DNA of 64,000 bases from Lingula anatina. Taxonomy: Eukaryota > Brachiopoda > Lingulata > Lingulida > Lingulidae. The notes below the pieces were generated by a model. The model saw only the letters and a program-made list of their open reading frames with translations. It ran no database searches and was not told the origin of the DNA. The stretch is from positions 540,548-604,547 of the forward strand of contig NW_019773670.1 in assembly GCF_001039355.2 (NCBI RefSeq). Reading direction: 5' to 3'. Shown here piece by piece: positions 23,710 through 33,880 of the stretch (position 1 is the first letter of the stretch; every line of letters starts with the position of its first letter). The position numbers were made by a program, and so were the translations under genes.

Positions 23710-25261
23710 CAGACTTGACATGGAATAATATGGAATATCCTTTTCAAATCATTTGAATCAATTATTTCCTGAATTGCTGACTGGTAAATGAAAATAAGGA
23801 CTCGTCAGTGAAGCAAACAAAATACATGGCCTATTCTTAGACACATGATAACCATAAAAGCGTTATTTTGGATCTCCATATTTTCCAAATTATCATCTGC
23901 AAAGGAGATATACACCTAACAAAGGGCCTTCATATCTGTGTCTATTCACAGCAAAGGCCATGGTCGCTGTTACGCCTGGCCTCATCTGGCTGCTGCCAGA
24001 GCTCTCAACCGACAAGGCACTCATTGGGGTGGGGTTTTTAGAGTTTAATCTGTAATAACCTTCCAGGCAACGGTCAGAACCTGTCCAATTTTGTTTAGTT
24101 TTGTTGTAGGCCATTGATTAGGTGAGTAATGACCTACTGACCTTCTATGTGGTTCAAATATGTCGATTTTGATGACCAAGGTAGCTGCTCATTCCCTTGA
24201 TTCTGTAAGTTACCTGCTTTCAAAAGTACTCTGTGTGAACCAACAATCTCAAAGTGCAACCTAAATTGTTCCTAAGGTGCCCTAATTAAATGATAGCCAC
24301 GTAGTTCTCAGATTATTTGATGTGGTTCAGGTTTTCATCGATGGCTACCATTGGTGTTGTGGCACCAATGTGGTACCCGCTCCAAATTCTGCCGCTGTCA
24401 ATAACCCTAGTCACTTTTAACGCGGCACACGCTTCGACGTAGGTCTCTTCAGGATGTCTGTAAGCTCTATTTTGGCTATTTGATTGCTAGAAATTTGAAA
24501 TTTGAAATTTAATTTCAATAAAGAAAGCCACGCGAGACAGTGTTTACTCAGAAATGGTCAACGTCCCCAATTTATTAGAAAACAGACGACGATGTTTTGC
24601 TGTTTACAGTGGCTACCTTATAGGTTGTCTTGTATTCTTACTTGCTAGGACCAGTTTGGTGTTGGCAAAAGGCCTTGAAAAACGCGTTCTTGTGACAATA
24701 TTCCCCTCATTCTGAACGGACTGGGCCAGTTTTGTTTAGTCGTAGCAGCATATCCGGAAGGACATAACCTGGTGGTAAGATTTCGATGCATTGTATGTGG
24801 CCTTTGTGATAAAGGTTCATCAGTCTGGGCATAACTCTCTAAAACTGTGGGGACCCTTCCGTGTGACACAATAATCTGTCTAACATCGTCTTTTTCGTAC
24901 CATTCTGGCAAAGATTAACAAAATTTAAAACACTGCTTAATTTTCTTTACGCGCTGTAAAACTAACCGCTTGTACGCAAAATTTCAAATTATTCTGTGCA
25001 GTAGTGGCGGACATATGGATACTTTTTTGACAGAACCATGATTCGCCAAAGCCAATATTTAACCATCCCAAAGAAGCACTACCAATTAAATCACTGCATA
25101 TTACACAATACGGCAGTGCAACAGACATGGTAGTCAGTTAATTGGTAGAGATATACCTGACAACATACTTCTCCTTTCACATATCTTATATGAGTTTTTA
25201 ATAAAGAAGGTATTTTACCCAGGGATGTCTTTGAAACTGAGCTATTCAAATGTCAAGTCTG
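23710..25261. mobile_element. 1.55-kb insertion with 12-bp terminal inverted repeats
   Basis: Intron 4 is about 1.86 kb here but only 311-324 bases in copies 1, 2 and 4. The extra DNA is bounded by CAGACTTGACAT (23710-23721) and its exact reverse complement ATGTCAAGTCTG (25250-25261). Text outside matches the intron of copy 1. No transposase is recognised inside, so it is probably a non-autonomous DNA transposon. Target duplication is unclear. A segment at about 25085-25150 recurs in intron 2 of copy 4 (35436-35500). Confidence 0.75.
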
Positions 25262-27144
25262 TATTTCACAAGTGGTTATGTGTGTAGAACGACAAATATG
25301 TAGTGTGCACGGCTGTGCTATTGTTCCCATCCTTTATTCCCTTGCCGTGTGAAAATATTTTAAAAGATTCACTGTTTGGATTTTCCCCCATTTTGTTATA
25401 TTTCTTAAAATGCCAATGATTCAATAACCTAGCACATTTGCAGGCATGGAATTTGTATCACCAAGAAGACGCATGGTATCCGTGTGCACATTGGCAATGT
25501 CCTGGGGAATAGGCATGGTGCTTACAACTCCTGTGTCTTATCTTGTACGGGACTGGAGATATCTACAGTTGACTGTTGCCTTGCCACCATTCTTATACCT
25601 AGGCTTCTGGTGGTAGGTTCCGTTTCTCTCTTGCTCTAGATACTTTTTATGCTAGCAAAACAAACGAGTGTACATTAGTAATTTCATGGAAAATTATTTA
25701 AACACAAGCATGTGTACATGCAGCCATGCATGTATTGGGTGGTGTATATTTATGTTGTAAATATGTAAGAAGTATTCTAACTTCCAGGCTAATCCCGGAG
25801 TCACCTCGTTGGCTGTTATCTCGGTCACACATACATAACATTTGAATTATTTTTGTCAAACATGAGACATAATGTGCTACAACAGCACCTCCAGGTACCA
25901 CATACGCAGTGACATTTCACTCTACTAGGTTAATTAAAGGCATATTTCGGATAATAAATATTTGTGAGTTATGATGCTAACGCAATGTCATATTTTAGGA
26001 TTACAGTGGCAATTTCGTGGTACGGTCTTACACTAAATCAGGGTTCCCTTGATGGGGATATCTTCATCAATGCTCTTGTTCTGTCTGTAATCGACCTCAT
26101 AGCTGACGCCTCGATGTTCATCATCAACAAATTTGGAAGAAGAAAAACATACTGTGTCGGCATGATGATCTCTGCCGTGTCCATGTTGACTACAATACCG
26201 GTTCATTTCTTTGCAGACAGAGGTATTATTTAAATCTGGCTTTGCGTGCCATCTAAAACATACTGGGACTTTGGATTCATGTTAAATTATAGGGTTCGGC
26301 CTTACATGATTTCACATGCCACGAGAACAATTTTTGACGTCATTTGTAAACATGTGTGATGATGTTTCTGTGCCCACTGGTTTAGATAAATAGTAATGTA
26401 AATCAGACTAGGGATCGCGTTTTAAGGGGCTACCTTAATAAAGAAAAACTATGACCTCCATGAATGTTAATTTCCTTCAATGTTTCAGAGAGTCCTTCTA
26501 CCAGCACCGCCTTTACAGCTCTGTACACTATAGGGAAGCTGGGCGTCAGCAGTAGCTTCGCCCTCCTTTTCATGTGGAATGGGGAGTTCTATCCAACAGC
26601 CTTACGAAATTTTGGATTAGGTTTAGGATGTACATTCGGCCGTGTTGCGGCTATTGTATCACCCATTGTTATGGTACGCTACCCTTTTTCAGTATTGCAA
26701 CTGTCAAATGACAAAATTTATCATCAGGCTCCTTGTCTTGTTGAAGGAATCATGTATCACAATAATCCGATCCTCAAACCCCTAGCCCTACCCATATTCC
26801 CGTCACCAATGCCATTCTTAACAAATGTTTATAGATTTGTATCGAGTTAATAATTTGAGGCTATATATTATTTGGGTGTTCAAATCAAAACTCATTTTGA
26901 TAGGACCGATTTGGAGAACATCCCGTTCTTGGTAGAACTGTACCTCTGATATTATTTGGCTGCATGGCATTGTTCTGTGCTTTGAGTGGTCTATATCTCC
27001 CTGAAACCGCACACAAACACCTGCCAGAGACCTTGGAAGATGCTCAAAACTTTGGAGTAAAATGGTTTGTTATATTCCTATCTGGGGACACCTACTTATC
27101 TCTTCCCCTCATGTCATAAGTGTCAACTGTCTTCCATTCTCGCC

Positions 27145-27212
<68 letters not shown>
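27145..27212. repeat. (CT)n-(CA)n microsatellite, intron 9 of copy 3
   Basis: A clean CT-to-CA switch at the same distance from the exon 9 donor as in other copies. Confidence 0.9.
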
Positions 27213-27213
<1 letters not shown>

Positions 27214-27459
27214 TCGCACTTCATTTGTTGTGTCAAAAAAACAAGTTTGTTTCTACATATAACAAAAAAGATTTGTACAATAGTTTAAATGTTTAGCTAC
27301 TTCACACACAGTCTGATAAGTCAACTGTAATAGCAGAATACTTCATAACAAAAATGTACCATTGTTGTTAAAAACGGATAAATACATTTCAGGAGAAAAA
27401 GTGGCATTAACCAAAACTCAAATGAGAATGCCCCATCGACATTTGAAATGGTTTCTTAA

Positions 27460-27858
27460 GTGCAGCGACTACAATTTTATGCATGGGGACTGATTTTTGT
27501 AGCAGTTTGGTATCTCTGTGTCAGCTGATGCTGACACATACATGTAGTAGGCTTATATATCACGGTATTTTTAAAATTTAAAATACAGATGAATTGTAGC
27601 AAATAAAAATAAAAAGAAAGAATATCAACAATTGCAAACATTTTTCAACAGGCGTTTCCTCGACACAGTACAACATTCTTTTCGGTGTGATATACGATTT
27701 AATGCGACCATTACTGGATAAGACATTGAAGCCCTCGGCTGCTTATATGCAGAACTACCTTACTTTACTTTATGCAGAACTATTAAAACCAGAGCCCAGG
27801 AATGACAGGTTGATTCTATACCTCTATATCTCGTAAGACACCACATTAAAGCCACTTA
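27460..27858 (+). other. 3' flank of copy 3
   Basis: This is the decayed 3' untranslated region with AATAAA at 27602-27607, then spacer text alignable to 7190-7400 and 19440-19650. No gene is seen. Confidence 0.5.
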
Positions 27859-28027
27859 TGCCCCTATTTCACACAGACCACGAATCCCACGAATGGCCAT
27901 GAATTGACAAATTTCACGATTCGTGGTTGAATCGTAATCAGTTCGTGAAGTTCTTAACAGATTCGTATATATTCGTAGTCAGTTCTTGCACTTCTTGACC
28001 AAAAGGAATGGGTGGCAAAAACTTTGA
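27859..28027. mobile_element. Truncated copy of a TIR element
   Basis: It starts with the same TGCCCCTATTTCACACAG end as the element beginning at 28028 and follows its first part, then stops where the second copy begins. It looks like a partial copy fused head-to-tail with a full one. Confidence 0.65.
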
Positions 28028-28536
28028 TGCCCCTATTTCACACAGACCACGAATCCCACGAATCGCCAGGAATTGAAAATTTGGTTGAATCGTAATCAGT
28101 TCGTGAAGTTCTTAACAGATTCGTATATAATCGTAGTAAGTTCTTGCAATTCTTGATCAATCGGGAATTCGTGGCAAAAATTTTGAGCTGTTCATAGTTT
28201 TGGCCACGAACTCCCGATTCCAAAATATCGTAGTGAATTTCTGGACAATATTCGTGCGATTCCAGCCGAATCCCACGAATATTCGTAACACTATCGCACC
28301 TGTATCGTAACTGAATCGTAGAGCGTGTCGAATTAGACCAGAAAATTGGCAAAATCTCACGATTCCTGCCGAATCCCACGAATATTCGTAACAATATCGT
28401 ACCTGTATCGTAAGTGAATCGTTAGCGTGTCGAATAAGACCAGAAAATTGGCAAAATCTCACGAATCCTCACGAATCCTAAAATTTGTCAATTCCTGGCG
28501 ATTCGTGGGATTCCTGGTCTGTGTGAAATCTGGGCC
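28028..28536. mobile_element. Non-autonomous TIR element (MITE-like), about 0.5 kb
   Basis: The left end TGCCCCTATTTCACACAG is mirrored at 28515-28536 with a few changes, and the inverted similarity extends about 35 bases inward. The interior is full of ATTCGTG/CACGAAT palindromic words. A second copy lies at 29394-29772. Flanking text suggests a 3-bp TTA target (CTTA before the doubled element, TTACATAG after), compatible with PIF/Harbinger-type MITEs. No transposase is present. Confidence 0.75.
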
Positions 28537-28596
28537 TTACATAGCCCAATTCACAACAAAAAAGAAGGCAACAAAGGAGACTTACTCCTTCATTGT

Positions 28597-28860
28597 TTAC
28601 GCTGTGCGTCTTGGACAACGCACTACTCACTTGCATACTTCTCTCGAACTCCTTGCTAGTGGAGCAAGTTACGTTTGCGGCCTCTCTGTTCGCAGATTAT
28701 TCGTAGAATCTTTTGAACATGTCCAACATCTTCCGTACGGGCTTACGGGCTGTGTCCGAACTCCAACTTTCGCAAGAAGAACTTGCGCGGCACGTGAGAT
28801 TCTGCGCAAAATTTGGACGCAAACAGTCCGTAAAAGCCCGTCCGACCGATTGTGACCGAG
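28597..28860. other. GC-richer insertion of unknown kind
   Basis: Compared with the parallel spacer at 19715-19830, about 260 extra bases lie between 'TCCTTCATTG' and 'GCTTGCCCGAAAGAGTG'. The stretch is visibly richer in CG dinucleotides than its surroundings and has internal inverted words such as ACGGGCTTACGG against CGTAAAAGCCCGT. I do not recognise it. An open frame crosses it (28427-28855), but it also crosses a transposon end and is unlikely to be a gene. Confidence 0.45.
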
Positions 28861-29393
28861 GCTTGCCCGAAAGAGTGTAAATACTGAAAGGAAGATCATA
28901 GACTTCTAAACTAAAACTAAACTAATTGAGTCGGCGTAGCAGGTGTCCAATTGGTATCCAACAAATTTAGGGGTACTGCATCCATCTATGACATCAGTTT
29001 TCATACGGAAGGACCCTTTTTCGTGCAGTCGCCTTGACGGCTATCAGAGCAAACGTGTAATCTATGGAAAAAAGAAGTTTTGTCAGCAGGAACTGCTATA
29101 ATTAGTAGAAAAAAAAACTAACAACATTCATGCAACGGTCGGCGGTTAGTCGATCGATCCCTGTTTGAAGTTGTACATAATGAACTGCTGACATTTTCTC
29201 ATCGAAGAAAAATAACGAAGAGATTTGTTGAACTGAACATTTAAATTGAAGGCTGGAGAAAACTTCTTGTTTAATCGTATGGTGCGTGTTAACAGAATGA
29301 ACTGAGCGCATAATGGGGTAATTAAGGAAGTAACGCCCCCTGATATAAATAGCAACATGTGCATGTACCTCAGTTTAGACTATACCCCTCTAC

Positions 29394-29772
29394 TGCCCCT
29401 ATTTCACACAGACCAGGTGGTTGAATCGTAATCAGTTCGTGAAGTTCTTAACAGATTCGTATATAATCGTAGTCAGTTCTTACAATTCTTGATCAATCGG
29501 GAATTCGTGGGAAAAATTTTGAGCTGTTCATAATTTTGGCCACGAACTCCCGTTTCCAAAAAATCGTAATGAATTTCTGGACAATATTCCTGCGATTTCA
29601 GCCGAATCCCACGAATATTCGTAACACTATCGCACCTGGTATCGTAGCTTAATCGTAGAGCGTGTCGAAGTATGACCAGAAAATTGGCAAAATCTCACGA
29701 ATCCTCACGAATCCTGAAATGTGTCAATTCCTGGTGATTCGTGGGATTCGTGGTCTTTGTGAAATAGGGACA
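29394..29772. mobile_element. Second copy of the TIR element, internally shortened
   Basis: It begins TGCCCCTATTTCACACAG and ends at the mirrored ...GTGAAATAGGGACA. The first 40 bases inside the left end are deleted relative to 28028-28536. The flanks are TAC and TAA, again near a TWA-type target. Confidence 0.75.
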
Positions 29773-30143
29773 TAAGGGAGAATTCAGCATGTGCGGAACG
29801 CGCATGTGCCTGAATAAGCTCTGGATATTGTTGTCCCCATGAAATGCCGTTTGACTTCGCCGATCTCTATTTTAATAGAGCTCTTTAGTTACACCTACAT
29901 GTACACCACCCCGCTTTATCCAAGTTAATTGCAAATGGTTTTTCTTGTTTAGGAATCACATAGTGTTTGCAGGGATTGTTATCTTAACCAGCTTACGTGG
30001 TTGGTTTAGTGTCATAACTATCTACATAAATATAACACGGATCACCAAGTCATTGCCTATTTTGGAGTGACTCACAGTCAAATACGTACATAGGTGTGTT
30101 TTTTTTATTCACATTTATACACATTTTCATGTTAACCACTTAA

Positions 30144-30479
30144 AGGGATAATAACTCTTCGTATGAGATCTATAGTTCACAGTAAAAACATTGTGAATAA
30201 CTCATAGAAGTATAATATATTATGTTTTACCACAAAAACGGCAGTTATAGCTATTTTTCTTATATCTGAGCTTGTCTTTAGACCACGTGACCTCCATTGA
30301 TGGCTATACTCTGTTAAAATCCCTTAAGAGATTTTAACAAAGAACCAAACTTTTCAGAAAAAAAATAGGGACTAACTTTGAATGTAAAGATGGATTCATT
30401 AATCATTGGTAAGTATGGGAAAATTGTTGTTTACTCCAGGAAAATTCATTTTTGGCCGTAACGATGAGTTATTATCCTT
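30144..30479. mobile_element. MITE with TTAA target duplication
   Basis: AGGGATAATAACTC at the left is mirrored as GAGTTATTATCCTT at the right (one mismatch in 14), with weaker inverted match beyond. TTAA lies directly outside both ends (30140-30143 and 30480-30483). A TTAA target is the hallmark of piggyBac-type transposons. The 336-base interior has no coding capacity. Confidence 0.75.
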
Positions 30480-30618
30480 TTAAATGTGAACACACTGAGT
30501 GGTATTGTTCTGTCCATTAATCGCAATATTCATACTTAGCTCTTATGCTGTCAAAGGCACACAGGAAAACATTTAAAAAGATGCACAGAAACGCAGTCCT
30601 TTAGGGTGACGTCAAAAG

Positions 30619-30625
30619 AGATAAG
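30619..30625 (+). promoter_or_regulatory. Conserved GATA-type box upstream of copy 4
   Basis: AGATAAG in the context AAAAGAGATAAGAGTGGGTG, the same block as upstream of copies 1 and 2. Confidence 0.4.
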
Positions 30626-30959
30626 AGTGGGTGTTAAACTGATAATTAATTCACACAGTTAAAACCTTACATGTACGACAGTATAATGTTTGTTTTCGAC
30701 CACTTGTGCTTTATTGGAAGTCTTGTGGTACATTTATGATGTTTGTACACTTAAGAATGCGAAGTTTGGATTTTGTTCATGTGTATTGCCTTATAATGTT
30801 CTATAGCAGTTTTAATATCTAAAAACAATATAGTCCATTTTGAATCACCTTGTACGAAATCTATTAAATTGCTCTTTAGCTGTTTAAAATTGCATAGGAA
30901 ATAAACACACACCAATCCACGAGCTCATTTAACTCTCGTTTTTTATCTGATATGCGGGA

Positions 30960-31049
30960 ATGACATCGGAAGTGCAACAACCAATGTCAAGCACTTCATC
31001 GCGGCTGATACACCGACATACACGGGTTAAACAGCACGCAGAGTGCTAG
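30960..31049 (+). CDS. Upstream ORF before copy 4 (29 codons)
   Basis: It starts with the shared MTSEVQQ peptide but has lost the early stop, so it runs on to a TAG only 2 bases before the transporter ATG at 31052. This would make escape by reinitiation harder than in copies 1 and 2. Regulatory role is inferred. Confidence 0.35.
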   Translation: MTSEVQQPMSSTSSRLIHRHTRVKQHAEC

Positions 31050-31051
31050 TG

Positions 31052-32819
31052 ATGGAATTCGATGATGTGATCCGACGCGTTGGAGAGTTTGGGAGGATTC
31101 AGCTTCGAACGACAATATTTAGTGGTCTAGTGACAATGTCGACAGCCATGCAAATGATGGTAACAGTATTTATGCAGCAATTACCGGCGCATAGGTAAAA
31201 TAAATGTCAAATAGACATTGGTTTTAGTTGAGCGTTTTCATATTCTCGAAAAACAAGTGGCTTGCTCTCTTGTCTAACAATCATAGATATATCTACTACA
31301 AATCTGTGTTTACGTATATTTTCCCATGCACATTGTTCTTTTGATCTATTGGCAGTTTCCATAAAATTATTGCCTATAAAAATTCTGTTAGGGGAATAGA
31401 AGTGGTGATGATGGGACGTATCATTCCATCGGTGGAATTTTCTTCAGCTGTGCGATTTACACTGCTAGTGCTATCTGCAAAATTTGTTTACCCGATATTG
31501 AACTTTGCGATAGGGTTTATCGATGCAGTTCATAGGCCACTTCCGGTGAAGATTTTTGACACTTTAGGCATGCTGTTTGTAAGCGCAAGACATATAAAAC
31601 TGGCGATTGATTTATAATCTGTATAAGCCAAATTTACTCGTATATCAAATAATCTCCAAGTTGTCACAAATGCTGACTTTTTGTTGATATTAAAATCGGA
31701 CCCACATGAGATGCCAACATAAAAGCAAATGGGGAGGGCTTCGTCTTGATTTGTAACGTTACAGTTGTTCACAAACATTTCGAATTGCCTTTAAAGCAGT
31801 TCATGATTTTGTCATCGTTTACATATGTATCGCAATAGTTAACTTTTCAACTAACATCTAAACTAGTCCGGTGGCTTAAGGAAAAAATCGTGACACGGCG
31901 GATAAAAGCACCAAATTTGGCATGTAGTTACCTTTTCACATTCTAAATCAAATTAGAGCCGTAGCCCTCTCAAACAGTTTACCGTTTGGTCAAAAAATCC
32001 AAAATGGCCGCCAATTTATGGAATTCTATAGAAATATGTACATACCTATGTTGATTTTTATCAAATAAATTATTTTCTCAGAGTTTTCCACACCCTTATT
32101 ACCCATTTTATTCATAAATGTCAGATAGCAAACAAGTTCCCTTGGATTTTTTGAAAAAATCCAAGATGGCTGTCATATGCCATAGAAACAGCCATAGGAA
32201 TACTAGTGCACAACTAATACCAGCTAGAAAGATACGTTGTCCACTATCAAATTAAGTCTGTTTCTCAGATTTTTGTTACTCACATAATATGTTTGAGGTA
32301 AGTAACTACGAAGTGTTCTTGGGCATTTTGGAAAATCCAAGATGGCTGCCACAAGAATTCTAGTATATGGGGGATTCAACTAATGGCAACTGAAAAGATA
32401 ATTTTCCACTATCAAATTAAGTTTGTTTCTGAGTGTTTTCCACATCCTTTCCGCCCACACAATATGTATGTGGTGAGTAACTAACATGTATTCTTGGGCA
32501 TTTTGAGAAAAATCCAAGATGGCCGCCATATGTCATTGGAATACTTCTAGTATTATAAGGGTTGGAACTAATGCCAGCTAGGAAAAACATAATTCACTAT
32601 CAAATTCAGTATATTTTTTCAGTGTTTTACACATTATTATTACACTGTGATACATATCTAACAGGTAATAAATGCGCATATTTGATCATTTTGAGAAAAT
32701 CCAAGATGGCCGTCATTGGCCATGCATAGGAATACTACTGGAATTACAACTGCACATCCATGGCTTTTCATCTACTACCAGGGTGAAATTGTGTTTGCTC
32801 ATCAAGTTTTGTCCATCCT

Positions 32820-32893
<74 letters not shown>

Positions 32894-33823
32894 GGTAGGT
32901 AAATAGTGTACATCCTTGGATATTTTGAGAAAATCCAAGATGGGTTCAATTTGACATAGGAATACTCATGGGTGGGTTTCAATTGCTGCTAGAGAGGCAT
33001 ATGGTTCACTATACAATTACATTACCATGGGTTTGTTTTAAAAATAATATATTTTTTTCATTCCATTTATTATTACCCCTATGATGTATACCTGGTCTGT
33101 AGCATGTGTGTATCTTTGGGTATTCTGAAAAAAATTCAAGATGTCTGCCTTTTGTCATTAGAATATTCGTACACATAATCAAATAATGCCAGAGATACAC
33201 TGAGTACAATTTAAATGTAGTTAACTTTAGATCGTTTTAAATGTTTTTCATATCCTGTTTATCCTTATGAAAGACTCTGTGTGTGTAGAAAGTGTATGTA
33301 TCCTTGAGTACTATTCGAAGAAAACCCAAGATAGCTGCCAGTTGTCATAGGAATATATCATTCAAATGCACATACAGTAGGTGTCAATTAATTGAACAGT
33401 TCAGACAATGATTCCAACATGAAATAAAGCCGTTTGATGTTCAAACATGTTGACATCCTTATTAACCTTACTCTATATAAATCTGGTGTGAAGCAAGTGT
33501 GCATCTTGCGTATTTGAGAAAATTCAAGATTGCTGCAATTCACAATAGGATTAGTACAGTCAACTACTTTGGGTTCAATATAAAATGAATATTGTTTCTC
33601 GGTATTTCCCACATTCTTTTTGGACTTTGAGATATCTATCTGGTGGGTAACAAGTGTGTACCCTTTAGTATTTTGGCAAAATATCATGATTACCCTCATT
33701 TGCCTAAGAAGTGCCTATAAAATGTAATGCACCAGTTTTCCTACGGGGAAAAGAAGGCCATCTTGGATTTACCCAAAATGATGAAATATGGACATTAATT
33801 ACCTAACAAATATGTATCATGGG

Positions 33824-33880
<57 letters not shown>

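Larger units (their letters stand above)
20649..27459 (+). pseudogene. SLC22-like transporter pseudogene, copy 3
   Basis: Exon equivalents: 20649-20791, 21548-21744, 22633-22736, 23432-23586, 25444-25612, 25788-about 25829 (truncated), 25999-26222, 26489-26673, 26904-27064, 27393-27459. Disabling changes are a 14-base loss near the end of exon 2 (after TTCCCGAAAA), which shifts the frame; a TAA at 23520-23522 in exon 4, where other copies read TAT; and loss of about 80 percent of exon 6 with the start of intron 6. The exon 2 sequon N56 and residue P52 are also changed. Residue 370 is Asp and exon 9 ends in a Trp codon. Exons 7-10 remain open, so decay is fairly recent. A TIR element (23710-25261) enlarges intron 4 and a dispersed repeat (22761-22950) lies in intron 3. 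Confidence 0.9.

Noticed and set aside
24645-24911. Minus-strand 88-codon frame inside the TIR insertion as a transposase remnant
   Set aside because: No transposase motif (DDE/DDD, zinc finger) could be recognised. Too short to support.
28427-28855. 142-codon open frame
   Set aside because: It starts inside the right end of a TIR element and runs through the CG-rich insertion. No family resemblance, and the opposite strand is open too.
32713-32982. Open frames of Ile-Tyr repeats on both strands
   Set aside because: They are translations of the (AT)n microsatellite.
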